Source: Hyphomicrobium sp. D-2
Lineage (GTDB): Bacteria > Pseudomonadota > Alphaproteobacteria > Rhizobiales > Hyphomicrobiaceae
Assembly (NCBI RefSeq): GCF_029872155.1
Contig: NZ_JARXLA010000002.1
Span: forward strand, 1-64,000
DNA: 64,000 nt
Direction of reading: 5' to 3'
Below the pieces are notes generated by a model. The model saw only the letters and a program-made list of their open reading frames with translations, had not been told where the DNA came from and made no database searches. A program made the translations under genes and the position numbers. Of this stretch, positions 9,796-18,636 are shown piece after piece (position 1 is the stretch's first letter; the number at the start of each line of letters is the position of its first letter).

Positions 9796-9848
9796 GGGCT
9801 CGGCTTCGTCTGTCAGGCACATGACCGTGTGCCCGTTCGAAGCCGGGC
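9796..9848. terminator. Long hairpin between convergent genes, putative bidirectional terminator
   Basis: Outer arms CTCGGCTTCG (9799-9808) and CGAAGCCGGG (9838-9847) enclose an inner stem GGCACA/TGTGCC. It sits between the stop of the HMA gene (9793) and the stop of the last gene of the exaA operon (9853). It lacks a strong T-tract, so termination is inferred from position and symmetry. Confidence 0.55.
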
Positions 9849-9852
9849 AAAA

Positions 9853-10185
9853 CTAGCGCTGCCGCAGCAACTCAAGGTGCTTGAACGTCTTCTCCGGGGT
9901 CGTAACCTTGCAGGCGCGATCGTCGTCCGGATCGGTGCACAGCACCTCAAGGCCGTCGGGATAGCTGCCGACATTACGGCATTTGGCGTAGAAGCGCTGA
10001 TTGCCGTCGGCGTCCGGCTCAAGCAGCTCCAGATGGTCGACGCCACAGCTCGTATCCAGATACAACAGGCGCAGGATCATGTAGTCTTTGATCTCTGCGC
10101 GCGCGGACGAATTTGCTGCTGATGCACCCAATGCAAGCGCAACCATGGCGCTGCACATGGCCAGCTTAACCGCGATCCCCATCAT
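9853..10185 (-). CDS. Small exported Cys-containing protein, last gene of the exaA operon
   Basis: A 110-aa protein with a signal peptide (hydrophobic core ALALGASA, cleavage near residue 24-30). The mature part has four cysteines (SCGVD, AKCRN, VLCTD, RACKV), enough for two disulfides in the periplasm. I do not recognise the family. The start overlaps the stop of the SoxYZ-like gene by ATGA, so it is translated with the quinoprotein operon and is probably an accessory of the alcohol dehydrogenase or its electron carrier. The gene converges on the HMA gene. Confidence 0.65.
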   Translation of the reverse strand: MMGIAVKLAMCSAMVALALGASAANSSARAEIKDYMILRLLYLDTSCGVDHLELLEPDADGNQRFYAKCRNVGSYPDGLEVLCTDPDDDRACKVTTPEKTFKHLELLRQR

Positions 10186-10982
10186 GAGCCGCTGCTGGCG
10201 TCGAACAGATTGCCGTTGGTGTCACGCACCACGGCCTTGACGGGGAAGCGTCCGTGGCGCGCAAAGCTAATGCGGAAGCTTGGGTTTTCTGACACCGACA
10301 TGCCACTTTCGATCTGCGCAAACGGGCGATCACCGACGGTCAGGTCCACGCGTTCAACGAAGTGCGCGGGCAGATACGTGTTGGTTTTGATGTCGATCTG
10401 CATGCCGGAGAAATTCGGATGCCGGATCTGAGTTTGCAGATCGCGCCACGCTTCACCGCGGGTCGCATCGTCGTAGACGTGCAGCCGCGTCTTGCCCAGC
10501 GATGCCATCGCCTCGTCCATGTCCTTCAGCGTCGTAGACGTGCAGCCGCCCGCGCCGGTGACGTACTGGCTGGCGGCATGAAGTGTCCCGTCGTCGGTTT
10601 CCAGCACAGCGCGGACAGCGCTCATGTCGTTCAGCCGCACGCGCGCTTCGATGGTGCGATCACCAATATCGCCGCCCTCGCGATAAGCGGTGTCGAAGTT
10701 TATCGCCGCCGCCAGCGGAGCAGGATTTTCGTCGATGATCAGCGACAGACGCTTCGCGCGATTGGCGATCTGGCCGGAGATGTAGACCGTGATCGGAACC
10801 ACGGCGGCATCTTCCGCCCGCTTCGGTGCAACGACCCGCACCATGCCGCTGTCCTCGCTGATCGCTCGATCGGCGAACAGCTCCTTGCGGATCGAGCTCC
10901 ACGCACTGTCGTCAGCTAGGGCCGCCGAGAAGCTGGCAAGGAACGCGGCGGCAACGCAGATGATGAAGCGCGTGGCGGACAT
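10182..10982 (-). CDS. Quinoprotein dehydrogenase-associated SoxYZ-like carrier protein
   Basis: A 266-aa exported protein: signal peptide to about residue 23 (SFSAALA), a SoxY-like domain (about 30-150) and a SoxZ-like immunoglobulin-type domain (about 170-266, NPSFRISFARHGRFPVKAVVRDT). The sulfur-carrier cysteine of SoxY has a counterpart in GAGGCTS at about residue 145, between the domains rather than at a free C-terminus. Fusions of this type are known next to PQQ alcohol dehydrogenase genes, where their role is not established. It lies 18 bases after the cytochrome gene and overlaps the next gene by four bases. Confidence 0.8.
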   Translation of the reverse strand: MSATRFIICVAAAFLASFSAALADDSAWSSIRKELFADRAISEDSGMVRVVAPKRAEDAAVVPITVYISGQIANRAKRLSLIIDENPAPLAAAINFDTAYREGGDIGDRTIEARVRLNDMSAVRAVLETDDGTLHAASQYVTGAGGCTSTTLKDMDEAMASLGKTRLHVYDDATRGEAWRDLQTQIRHPNFSGMQIDIKTNTYLPAHFVERVDLTVGDRPFAQIESGMSVSENPSFRISFARHGRFPVKAVVRDTNGNLFDASSGS

Positions 10983-11000
10983 GGTGGGTTCCTTGCGTCG

Positions 11001-11429
11001 TTATTCTGGTTGCGAGTCAATGTACGTGCGAATGGCCCAGATGGCTTCCTGATTCAGCAGGCCATCGAATGGCGGCATCTTCTGGCGGCCGCCAACGGTA
11101 GCCCCACCAAGCACGCGGGCGATGAACCAGGCGTCTTCGCTTTCGCCTTCGCCCAGCTCGCGCAGATCCGGTGCCATGCCGCCGGATTTCACTTCCAGAC
11201 CATGGCAGCGCGCACAGTTGGAATTGTAGCCGCGCGAGCCGATCTCGATGGCGGTCGCGCGCAGCGCTTCATCGTTGCGGTAAGGATTGGTTGCCTGCCA
11301 CTGGTCGCCGAGCGGCGGCAAGCCGGAGGTGTCAACCGGCTGCGGCGCGCCATCGCCATGACCATAGACGGCTGCGATGGGAAGAACGGGCAGCAGCATG
11401 AGTGCGGCCAGGAATGCGCGGAACGTCAT
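11001..11429 (-). CDS. pedF: Cytochrome c550, PedF type
   Basis: A 142-aa periplasmic monoheme cytochrome c. A signal peptide (residues 1-24) precedes a linker; the heme-binding motif is NCARCHG (Cys72, Cys75, His76) and the methionine ligand is probably in QKMPPFDG (about Met118). It is the expected electron acceptor of the PQQ alcohol dehydrogenase encoded at the head of this operon, passing electrons to a terminal oxidase. Its ATG overlaps the stop of the upstream gene by four bases. The symbol follows the Pseudomonas pedF family; the assignment rests on motif, size and context. Confidence 0.85.
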   Translation of the reverse strand: MTFRAFLAALMLLPVLPIAAVYGHGDGAPQPVDTSGLPPLGDQWQATNPYRNDEALRATAIEIGSRGYNSNCARCHGLEVKSGGMAPDLRELGEGESEDAWFIARVLGGATVGGRQKMPPFDGLLNQEAIWAIRTYIDSQPE

Positions 11430-11917
11430 AGTGAAGGGCCTCGTTGGTTGGCATTTGTGGTGGACGGCGGTTCAAGCCAGATGCGCCACGTCTCGCTGCC
11501 GCTCACGTCAAGAAAGTACGTGCCGGGTTGCTCGATGAGATACGTGGCCTGGCCGCCGCCGCCGATGTGCAGGTTCTGGATGATGCTGCCGTCGTCGGCT
11601 TTGAGATAAAGAACGAAGATCGGGCCGTCGCTTTCGTAGCGAAGCTGCGTTGGCTGATCGATGTGAAAGCGTTCGGTCGTGGTGCTGAGACGCCCTTCGA
11701 ATTTCGGCGCGGTGAGCTTGCGCACGGTGCGGTCGAAGCAGGCAAGGCGTTCGGCGTCGTCCGGGATTGCGGCGCATGCGCGGATGTCATCATGCGTCTG
11801 CGCCTTGGCCGGTACGGCGGCTGCAAAAGCTGAGAGCGCTACGACAACGTATACGCGCGCAACCGTAGCCCAACCGCCGGAGCACATGAGCCGAACTGCG
11901 CGCCGCATTGCCATCAT
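11426..11917 (-). CDS. Exported protein of unknown function in the exaA operon
   Basis: A 163-aa protein. The ATG at 11917 is chosen because it overlaps the stop of the pentapeptide gene as ATGA; a longer frame upstream exists but would run through that gene. A signal peptide ends near AKAQ. The mature N-terminus carries the short motif IRACAAIPDDAERLACFD, seen at the start of many small exported proteins and likely a disulfide loop. The rest is predicted beta-rich (TQLRYESDGPIFVLYLK, IEQPGTYFLDVSG, TWRIWLEP), like a small sandwich domain. The function is unknown; the operon suggests a periplasmic partner of the quinoprotein system. Confidence 0.65.
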   Translation of the reverse strand: MMAMRRAVRLMCSGGWATVARVYVVVALSAFAAAVPAKAQTHDDIRACAAIPDDAERLACFDRTVRKLTAPKFEGRLSTTTERFHIDQPTQLRYESDGPIFVLYLKADDGSIIQNLHIGGGGQATYLIEQPGTYFLDVSGSETWRIWLEPPSTTNANQRGPSL

Positions 11918-12600
11918 TGCGGGCCCGGTTCCCACCGCGCCGGATCCTGACTCCACTGCGCCACGCCGGTCTGCCAGTCGTGCGGGCAGCCCTTGCAGCC
12001 TTCCATGAACGCATCCTGGAAGATCGCGAAGCGGATGCGCACGCCATCGAACACGGCGTTAGAGAGATCCGCGCCGTAGAACTTGGTTTCCTGCAGATCG
12101 GTGTTGATGAAGCGCGCGTTCTTGAAGCGGGCTTCCTTCACCCAGGCATTTTCCAGGCTGGCAGCGGTGAGATCTGTGTTCGACAGGTCCGCCTTCGGCA
12201 ACCGTGCTGATTTGAAGTTTGCGCCGCGCAACGAGGCGCCGTTCAGATTTGTACGCGCCATAAATGCGATCAGCATGTCGGCGCCATCAAGGTTGGTGCC
12301 GCTCAGATCGGCACCGTTGAGATTGGCGTGACGCAGATCCGCACGCGCCATGTTTGCGCCTTTCAGGTCGGCGCCTTCAAGATTTGCATGCCTGAGATCG
12401 GCATGACGGAGATCAGCGTTGTGACAAACCGTCTTCGGCGCGATGACGCAGCCGTTGATGATCCACGGATCGGGTCTGTCTTCCGTGTTTTCAATTGCAG
12501 GATAGCTCTGTGCGAGCGCTCCGCTCATCGTCGCCGCAGCGCCGGTGATGACAGCGACAACCGCAAAAACGGCACGACGGCCGCAACGGTGAAAAGCCAT
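11914..12600 (-). CDS. Exported pentapeptide-repeat protein
   Basis: A 228-aa protein with a signal peptide (hydrophobic VFAVVAVITGAAAT, cleavage near GALA). The core (about 65-185) is a run of A(D/N)LxX pentapeptides such as ADLRH, ANLEG, ADLKG, ADLSG and TNLDG, which fold as a right-handed quadrilateral beta helix; the C-terminus has a CKGC pair. The start ATG at 12600 is preferred because the signal peptide follows directly. It is the second gene of the exaA operon, 138 bases behind exaA, separated by two hairpins, and is coupled to the next gene by ATGA. A periplasmic scaffold or docking role is inference only. Confidence 0.78.
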   Translation of the reverse strand: MAFHRCGRRAVFAVVAVITGAAATMSGALAQSYPAIENTEDRPDPWIINGCVIAPKTVCHNADLRHADLRHANLEGADLKGANMARADLRHANLNGADLSGTNLDGADMLIAFMARTNLNGASLRGANFKSARLPKADLSNTDLTAASLENAWVKEARFKNARFINTDLQETKFYGADLSNAVFDGVRIRFAIFQDAFMEGCKGCPHDWQTGVAQWSQDPARWEPGPQ

Positions 12601-12658
12601 TGATGGCACCTTGGGTTCAGTCAGGAGACTAGCGACGCTCACGTCTAGGGTGCGGCTT

Positions 12659-12729
12659 GGGCAGCCGGTTCATCACCGACTGCCCTCGCCGTAGGGAGCG
12701 AACCCATGCGGGAGCCAGAACCCGCATGG
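12659..12729. other. Two tandem hairpins between exaA and the rest of its operon
   Basis: Hairpin 1: GGGCAG (12659-12664) pairs with CTGCCC (12680-12685), extended by CCGGT/ACCG. Hairpin 2: CCATGCGGG (12704-12712) pairs perfectly with CCCGCATGG (12721-12729). They lie just downstream of the exaA stop (12739). No T-tract follows, so they look like mRNA-stabilising or partial-termination structures that would give exaA more message than the downstream genes. Confidence 0.6.
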
Positions 12730-12738
12730 AGCGTGCCG

Positions 12739-14646
12739 TTACTCTGCAGCGGCCGTGGTCTGGGGAACTTCAAACACCCAGAACGAACCACCCTGGCTCA
12801 CCTGCTTGGTCTGGTCGGCCATGTCGCCGCCCCAGAGCGGAACTGCACCGCCGTAACCGGACGTGATGCCGATGTACTGCTTGCCGTCCATTTCCCAGGT
12901 GACAGGCTGCGAAACAACGCCCGAGCCGGTCTGGAACTTCCACAGTTCCTTGCCGTTCTTGGCGTCGAACGCCTTCACGTAGCCGTCGCTGGTGCCCGTG
13001 AGCACGAAGCCACCCTTGGTGGTGAGCACGCCGGCCCACAGAGGCATAGCTTCCTTGTGTTCCCAGACGACCTTGCCGTTGGTGGGATCCATCGCGCGCA
13101 GCACGCCGACGTGGGTGTCAAACTGGCGCTTGATGCGGAAGCCCTGACCGAGATAGGCGGCACCCTTCTTGTAGGTGACGTTCTCGGTCCAGTAGTCTTC
13201 CATCCAGTCGTTGGTCGGGATGTAGAACAGCTTGGTGTCCTGGCTGTAGGCCATTGGCATCCAGTTCGTGCCACCGAGGAAGTTCGGCGTCACCTGGATG
13301 GTCTTGCCCTTGGCTTCGCCCTCAGCCGGGGCCGGCGGACGCTGGCCTTCAACTTCGTGCGGACGACCCGTTGCCAGATCCCAGCCGGTGGCCCACGAAA
13401 TGTCGGGAACCATCGGATAGATGCCCAGAGCAGAACCAGCCTGCTTGGAGATCTTGCCGTCGCGTGCGGTCAGCTTGTCGAGGTCGGTGATGAACAGGAA
13501 GCCGTTGCGGTCAGCGTGGGCGCCAGCGCGAACAGTCTTGCCGTCCTTCTCCATTTCGAACAGCGTGATCGGGTTGTTGCCCGAGTAATCCCACGCATCG
13601 TTCGGCGTGTGCTGGAAGAAGCCAACCGGCTCACCCGTCGACGGCTCGATGTAAACCTGACCGGACGTGTAAAGGCTGTCGTAAGGCTTCCAGTCGCCGT
13701 TCGGACCGGAGCGGTAATGGTGGTTCCACGGAGCAGGGTTGCCGGTGCCGATGACGATGGTGTTGGTCTTCTCGTCATAGGTGGCAGACTGCCAGGGAGC
13801 GCCGCCGCCCTGATTCCAGGCTTCAACCTTCTTGCCGTCCTTCGCGTTCGGCCACGAAGGTGCGCTTGCGTCGCCCGTCGTCGTGGAGTCCTTGCCGTTC
13901 AGGCGGCCCATGTGGCCTTCGACCAGCGGACGCATCCAGATTTCTTCGCCCGTGTCCGGATCGCGTGCATACAGGCGGCCGACAACGCCGAATTCGTCAC
14001 CCGAAGAACCGTGGATCAGCAGCACTTTGCCGGTCTTCTGGTCCTTGATGATGTTCGGAGCGCCGGTCATCGTGTAGCCAGCGGTGTGGTCTTCGAACTT
14101 CTTGAACCAAACCTGCTTGCCGGTCTTGATGTCGAGCGCAACGATGCCTGCGTCCAGCGTGCCCATGTAGAGCTTGTCGCCGTACAGCGCGCCGCCACGG
14201 TTCACAACGTCACAGCACGGACGAATGTCGTCGGGCAGGCGGTGCGTGTAGCTCCACAGGCGCTTGCCGGTCTTGGCATCGAGAGCGAAGGCGCGCGAAT
14301 AGGAAGCGGTCACATAGATCACGCCGTCGCGAACCAGCGCCTGGGTTTCCTGGCCGCGCTGCTTCTCGTCGCCGAACGAGAACGACCACGCCGGCTTCAT
14401 GTTGGCGATGTTGTTGACGTTGATCTTGTCGAGGGTGCTGTAGCGGTGATTGCGAACGCCCATGCCCCAGCTCACGACGTCGTCAGTGGTCTTTTCGTCG
14501 TTGAGGATGTCTTCCCAGGTTACGGGGCGCTGCTCAGCGGCTTCAGAAGCGGCCGGAAAGCTACATGCGAAAGCTGCAATGGCCAGGGTCGAGGCGGCGG
14601 CAAAAAGCGTCGCGTTGACGCCCCGGACGGGGAGCCGACGTTGCAT
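12739..14646 (-). CDS. exaA: PQQ-dependent alcohol dehydrogenase, ExaA type (calcium form)
   Basis: A 635-aa periplasmic quinoprotein that oxidises ethanol and other primary alcohols to aldehydes and passes electrons to cytochrome c550. A signal peptide ends near residue 37. The eight-blade propeller shows the vicinal disulfide (RPCCDVV, Cys144-Cys145), the metal ligands Glu218 (SSGDEFG) and Asn303 (TGNPAPWN), and the catalytic Asp353 in AWDYSGNN. The residue two after this Asp is Ser, not the Asp of lanthanide enzymes, so a calcium enzyme close to Pseudomonas ExaA is expected. Start ATG 14646 follows GGAG by eight bases. First gene of a six-gene minus-strand operon; no PQQ synthesis genes are in the window. 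Confidence 0.93.
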   Translation of the reverse strand: MQRRLPVRGVNATLFAAASTLAIAAFACSFPAASEAAEQRPVTWEDILNDEKTTDDVVSWGMGVRNHRYSTLDKINVNNIANMKPAWSFSFGDEKQRGQETQALVRDGVIYVTASYSRAFALDAKTGKRLWSYTHRLPDDIRPCCDVVNRGGALYGDKLYMGTLDAGIVALDIKTGKQVWFKKFEDHTAGYTMTGAPNIIKDQKTGKVLLIHGSSGDEFGVVGRLYARDPDTGEEIWMRPLVEGHMGRLNGKDSTTTGDASAPSWPNAKDGKKVEAWNQGGGAPWQSATYDEKTNTIVIGTGNPAPWNHHYRSGPNGDWKPYDSLYTSGQVYIEPSTGEPVGFFQHTPNDAWDYSGNNPITLFEMEKDGKTVRAGAHADRNGFLFITDLDKLTARDGKISKQAGSALGIYPMVPDISWATGWDLATGRPHEVEGQRPPAPAEGEAKGKTIQVTPNFLGGTNWMPMAYSQDTKLFYIPTNDWMEDYWTENVTYKKGAAYLGQGFRIKRQFDTHVGVLRAMDPTNGKVVWEHKEAMPLWAGVLTTKGGFVLTGTSDGYVKAFDAKNGKELWKFQTGSGVVSQPVTWEMDGKQYIGITSGYGGAVPLWGGDMADQTKQVSQGGSFWVFEVPQTTAAAE

Positions 14647-14965
14647 GGGCGTTTCTCCAATATCGTTATGTTTGAAGGTGCAGCGTTTGGCCGCGCCTCG
14701 CTCCAACTTGGAGAAAAATGGATTTGCGTCCATTCGCCTTTTGGCCAAATGGGATCGTAAAAACGGCACTCATTCGACTAATGGCCAATGCAAAGCGCGG
14801 GACAATCACCTTGGCATCGGGAGGAAGTCCCGCATCGCTTCGCGTACAAATGGCAAATGGAGTCGAGCGCGGCGGAGCAGCGGCCTCGTCCACACCCGAT
14901 GGAGCAGAATCGCCGCTGGCTTGGCGCGCTATGCGCCGCAGAATGTCATGTTGGCGGGTAAAAGG

Positions 14966-15796
14966 TCAGTGCTTAAGAAACGCCAGTATATCGGCGTTTA
15001 TGACATCCGCATGGGTTGTCGGCATGCCATGCGGAAATCCCGGATATATTTTCAGCGTCGCGTTCTTCAGCAGCTTTGCCGACAGCACGCCGGCGTCCTG
15101 GTACGGAACGACCTGATCGTCGTCGCCATGCAGCACCAGCACCGGAACGTCGATTGCTTTCAGGTCGTCGGTGAAATCGGTTTCTGAGAACGCAGCGATG
15201 CAGTCGTAGTGCGCCTTCGCGCCGCCCATCATGCCCTGGCGCCACCAGTTCTGGATGACGCCTTCCTGCGGTTCGGCGCCGGAACGGTTGTAGCCATAGA
15301 ACGGACCGGCGGCGACATCGCGATAGAATTGCGCGCGGTTTGCGGCCAGCGCGCTGCGATAGCCGTCAAACACTTCCATCGGCAGGCCGTCCGGATTCTT
15401 GGCCGACTTGAGCATCACCGGCGGCACTGCGCTGATTAGCACGGCTTTTGCAACGCGCCCCGGTTTGGCCCGCGCAACGTAGCGCGCAACTTCGCCGCCG
15501 CCGGTCGAATGGCCGATGTGGATTGCATCTTTCAGGTCGAGCGCATCCGTCAGCGCGGCGACATCGGTGGCATAGGTGTCCATGTCGTTGCCATTGGCGG
15601 TCTGTGTTGAGCGCCCGTGTCCGCGCCGGTCGAGCGCAATAACGCGATAGCCGTTGGCGAGGAAAAACAGCATCTGCGTATCCCAGTCGTCGGCGCTCAA
15701 TGGCCAGCCATGGTGGAACACGATCGGCTGTACGGTTTTCGGTCCCCAATCCTTGTAGAAAATCTCAACGCCATCCTTGGTGGTGATCGTGTCCAT
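14966..15796 (-). CDS. Alpha/beta hydrolase, non-heme chloroperoxidase type
   Basis: A 276-aa cytoplasmic alpha/beta-fold enzyme. The catalytic triad is visible: nucleophile Ser97 in IGHSTGGGE, Asp in [10 protein letters not shown] (about 227) and His256 in [19 protein letters not shown] supplies the oxyanion region. The sequence is typical of cofactor-free haloperoxidase/arylesterase proteins, which mainly hydrolyse esters and form peracids as a side reaction. No signal peptide. It lies upstream of exaA on the same strand with a gap of about 320 bases, so it is probably a separate unit. Substrate unknown. Confidence 0.85.
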   Translation of the reverse strand: MDTITTKDGVEIFYKDWGPKTVQPIVFHHGWPLSADDWDTQMLFFLANGYRVIALDRRGHGRSTQTANGNDMDTYATDVAALTDALDLKDAIHIGHSTGGGEVARYVARAKPGRVAKAVLISAVPPVMLKSAKNPDGLPMEVFDGYRSALAANRAQFYRDVAAGPFYGYNRSGAEPQEGVIQNWWRQGMMGGAKAHYDCIAAFSETDFTDDLKAIDVPVLVLHGDDDQVVPYQDAGVLSAKLLKNATLKIYPGFPHGMPTTHADVINADILAFLKH

Positions 15797-15904
15797 GGCT
15801 CGCTCTCCGCAAAAGGCCGTCTCAGCGTATCAAGGTATGCGTGCGGAGCATTTATCGACGACGAACAGAATAGGCGCAGCTTTATCTTTCGCTGTCAGAC
15901 ACGC

Positions 15905-15944
15905 AAACAAAAAAACCCGGTGCGCACGATGGCGTCACCGGGGG
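15905..15944 (-). terminator. Rho-independent terminator of the aldo/keto reductase gene
   Basis: On the minus strand CCCGGTG pairs with CACCGGG around a 13-base loop (15916-15922 with 15936-15942), followed by an eight-T run. It lies about 90 bases after the stop of the aldo/keto reductase gene. Confidence 0.85.
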
Positions 15945-16035
15945 AATAATCTGCTCAATGAATAGGCTTCGGACACGGCGGCGCCGGCATCATTGTCTTG
16001 CCGCAGACATCATCCTGCGGCAGCGGGTTGCGCCA

Positions 16036-17064
16036 TCATACCGGAGCAGGATTGCGCTCCAGGAACGTGCCGCGCTGGTGCCAGTACGGATAGGTGAGGG
16101 GGATCTCGCTCGCCTTGTCCAGTTTGGCGACCTGCTCCGGCGTCAGGTTCCAGCCCACGGCATCAAGGTTTTGGCGCAGTTGTTCTTCGTTGCGCGCGCC
16201 GATGATGACGCTGGAAACGGTGGGGCGCTGCAACAGCCAGTTCAACGCAATCTGCGGCACGGTCTTGCCGGTCTCGTTCGCGACGTCCTCAAGCGCATCG
16301 ACGACACGGAACAGATACTCATCGCTCACCTGCGGGCCGGCATCGGCCGAACCATGCAATCTGCTTTCCTTGGGAATGCCGGTGCCGCGACGGATCTTGC
16401 CAGTCAGGCGGCCCCAGCCGAGCGGGCTCCACACCACCGCGCCGACGCCTTCCTCAAGTCCGAGCGGCATCAGCTCCCACTCGTATTCGCGGCCGATCAG
16501 CGAATAATAGGTCTGGTTAGCGACGTGGCGCGGATAGCCATACCGGTCGGCCACCGACAGCGATTTCATCAGGTGCCAGCCGGAGAAATTCGAAACGCCC
16601 GTGTAGCGGATCTTGCCTGCGCGCACGAGCGTATCCAGCGTCGACAACACTTCTTCCTGCGGCGTCAGCGCGTCATAGGCGTGAAGCTGGAACAGATCGA
16701 TGTGATCGGTCTGCAGGCGCTTCAATTGCGCTTCCACGGTGGCGATCAGATGCTGACGTGACGAGCCGACGTTGTTGGGCTCGTCGTTGAAGCGAAACGT
16801 CGCCTTGGTGGAGATGATGGCCTTGTCGCGCTTGCCCTTCAGCGCTTCGCCCAGAATGCGCTCAGACTCGCCCTGCGAATAGATGTCAGCGGTGTCGAAC
16901 ATATTGACGCCGGCATCGAGACAGATGTCGATCAGCCGTCGGGCTTCCGCAACGTCGGTGTCGCCCCAGGCGGAGAACAGCTTGCCCACGCCTCCGAATG
17001 TTCCGGTGCCGAAGCTAAGCGCGGGCACGGTGAGGCCGGAGCGGCCGAGACGGCGATATTCCAT
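16036..17064 (-). CDS. Aldo/keto reductase
   Basis: A 342-aa NADPH-dependent cytoplasmic oxidoreductase with a TIM-barrel pattern. Catalytic residues of the superfamily are seen: Asp57 and Tyr62 in MFDTADIYSQGESE, a lysine in ISTKATF (about 86), and the His region in IDLFQLHAYD. The cofactor loop near the C-terminus reads VSSVIIGARNEEQL. The length and these blocks fit the YajO/Tas-type (AKR11-13) group, often acting on aldehydes. Start ATG 17064. It is followed by a strong terminator and stands alone. Confidence 0.88.
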   Translation of the reverse strand: MEYRRLGRSGLTVPALSFGTGTFGGVGKLFSAWGDTDVAEARRLIDICLDAGVNMFDTADIYSQGESERILGEALKGKRDKAIISTKATFRFNDEPNNVGSSRQHLIATVEAQLKRLQTDHIDLFQLHAYDALTPQEEVLSTLDTLVRAGKIRYTGVSNFSGWHLMKSLSVADRYGYPRHVANQTYYSLIGREYEWELMPLGLEEGVGAVVWSPLGWGRLTGKIRRGTGIPKESRLHGSADAGPQVSDEYLFRVVDALEDVANETGKTVPQIALNWLLQRPTVSSVIIGARNEEQLRQNLDAVGWNLTPEQVAKLDKASEIPLTYPYWHQRGTFLERNPAPV

Positions 17065-17494
17065 GGCTGGTTCCTCTGATGGGCGGGGGAAGCGAGGTTA
17101 ATGCCTAGATAGGGAGCGGCTTTGGGTCTGCAAGCTGGTCCGCATCCGGCGCATCCGGACGAGAAAGTGGTGCGCCTAATTCATGCCAGCGAACGGACCG
17201 GCGTCCACCTGCCTACGATAGCAGGGCGCTGGACAGCGGCTTATCTGATTACTTTCTATGCAATCCGCATTGGCGCCCCAATTCACGCCAACAGTTTCCT
17301 GAGCGCCGGATGCTACTTAGGTAACGTTTTGAAATGCCGGAAAGTTCGCTGTTTCCGGGCTAACCATCCGCGATTAGGGCTCATCGCTCATTGCGCTTCG
17401 AATTGTCGCTGCTTTCGGTTAGAACCTCACCATCGTAACGCGCTTTATCTCAGGGGCTGAATTTTCCCCTGGCAGGAATGATTGGAGACCGCCC
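17065..17494. other. Intergenic region upstream of tal
   Basis: 430 bases between two divergent genes (aldo/keto reductase and transaldolase). No gene or RNA is recognised. The last 50 bases include a short pair GGGG/CCCC near 17452-17470 just before the ribosome binding region (GGAGA). Confidence 0.4.
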
Positions 17495-18571
17495 GTGACG
17501 GCGACGAAAGAACTGCACCGAGCCGGCCAAAGCATCTGGATCGACGACATCACCCGCTCGATGCTCGACAGCGGGCGTTTGGCGAAGATGATCGCAGAAT
17601 TTTCCGTCACCGGGCTCACCTCCAACCCGACCATCTTTGAAAAGGCGATCGGCAGCGGATCAGATTATGACGCCGCCGCGGAAGCGCTGGTGCGCAAGGG
17701 CCTGTCCGACGAGGAGCTGTTCTTCGAGCTGGCGCTTGATGACCTGCGCCGCGCTGCCGACCTGTTCCGGCCGATCTATGATCGCACCAGTGGCGTTGAC
17801 GGCTGGGTCTCGCTCGAAGTTTCGCCGCTGCTTGCCTACGACGCCGATGCAACCATCTCTGAAGCCAAGCGCCTTTATGCCAAGGCCGATCGCCCCAATC
17901 TTTTCATCAAGATTCCCGGCACGCATGAAGGCTTGCCCGCTATCGAAGCCGCCACCTTTGCGGGTGTGCCGGTGAACGTGACGCTGCTGTTCACAACCGG
18001 CGATTATCTCGCGGCCGCTGAAGCCTACGTGCGCGGTCTGGAGCGGCGCGTTGCAGCTGGCCTCGATGCGAATGTGCGTTCCGTCGCTTCTGTTTTCATT
18101 TCCCGTTGGGATCGCGCCATCGTTGAGGATGTGCCCGACGCGATCAAGAACCGGCTCGGCATTGCCATCGGCCAGAGCGCCTACCGCGCTTACCGCGAAC
18201 TGATCGCATCCGACCGCTGGCAGCGGCTGGAAAATGCCGGCGCGCGGCCGCAGCGGCTGCTGTTCGCCAGCACCTCCAGCAAGGACAAGCGCGCTACTGA
18301 CACGCTGTATATCGACAAGCTTGCGGCACCCAACACCGTCAACACCATGCCGGAGGATACGCTGCGCGCATTCGCCGATCATGGCACGGCGAGCGATCTG
18401 CTTGCTGCCAACGGTGGTGACTGCGACGCGATCTTTGCCGCGCACGCGGAAGCGGGCGTCGATGTCGAGGCGCTGGGCCGCAAGCTGCAGGCAGATGGCG
18501 CCAAGGCGTTTGTCGCCTCGTGGCGCGATCTGCTTGCTTCGATTGCCTCGAAGACGAAGGCGCTTGCGTAG
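17495..18571 (+). CDS. tal: Transaldolase
   Basis: A 358-aa cytoplasmic enzyme of the pentose phosphate and ribulose monophosphate rearrangement steps, moving a dihydroxyacetone unit between sugar phosphates. The Schiff-base lysine is Lys139 in LFIKIPGTHEG; other family blocks are GLTSNPTIFEKAI, NVTLLF and VASVFISRWD. The length fits the longer transaldolase subfamily found in Actinobacteria and Rhizobiales. The GTG start at 17495 is preceded by TTGGAGA. pgi follows but a terminator lies between them, so the two are probably transcribed separately. Confidence 0.92.
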   Translation: MTATKELHRAGQSIWIDDITRSMLDSGRLAKMIAEFSVTGLTSNPTIFEKAIGSGSDYDAAAEALVRKGLSDEELFFELALDDLRRAADLFRPIYDRTSGVDGWVSLEVSPLLAYDADATISEAKRLYAKADRPNLFIKIPGTHEGLPAIEAATFAGVPVNVTLLFTTGDYLAAAEAYVRGLERRVAAGLDANVRSVASVFISRWDRAIVEDVPDAIKNRLGIAIGQSAYRAYRELIASDRWQRLENAGARPQRLLFASTSSKDKRATDTLYIDKLAAPNTVNTMPEDTLRAFADHGTASDLLAANGGDCDAIFAAHAEAGVDVEALGRKLQADGAKAFVASWRDLLASIASKTKALA

Positions 18572-18636
18572 CGTATGGCGGTCGGTTGCGCACCCGCAAA
18601 GGTGCATGCAACCCATCGCGATTTAATACCATCAAC

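Noticed and set aside
12739-14646. Assignment of the quinoprotein as XoxF (lanthanide methanol dehydrogenase)
   Set aside because: Ser, not Asp, occupies the position two after the catalytic Asp, and the whole chain follows ExaA more closely.
12706-14760. A 684-codon open frame antisense to exaA
   Set aside because: Long antisense frames are expected opposite high-GC genes; its translation has no recognisable family, while the minus strand encodes a complete ExaA.
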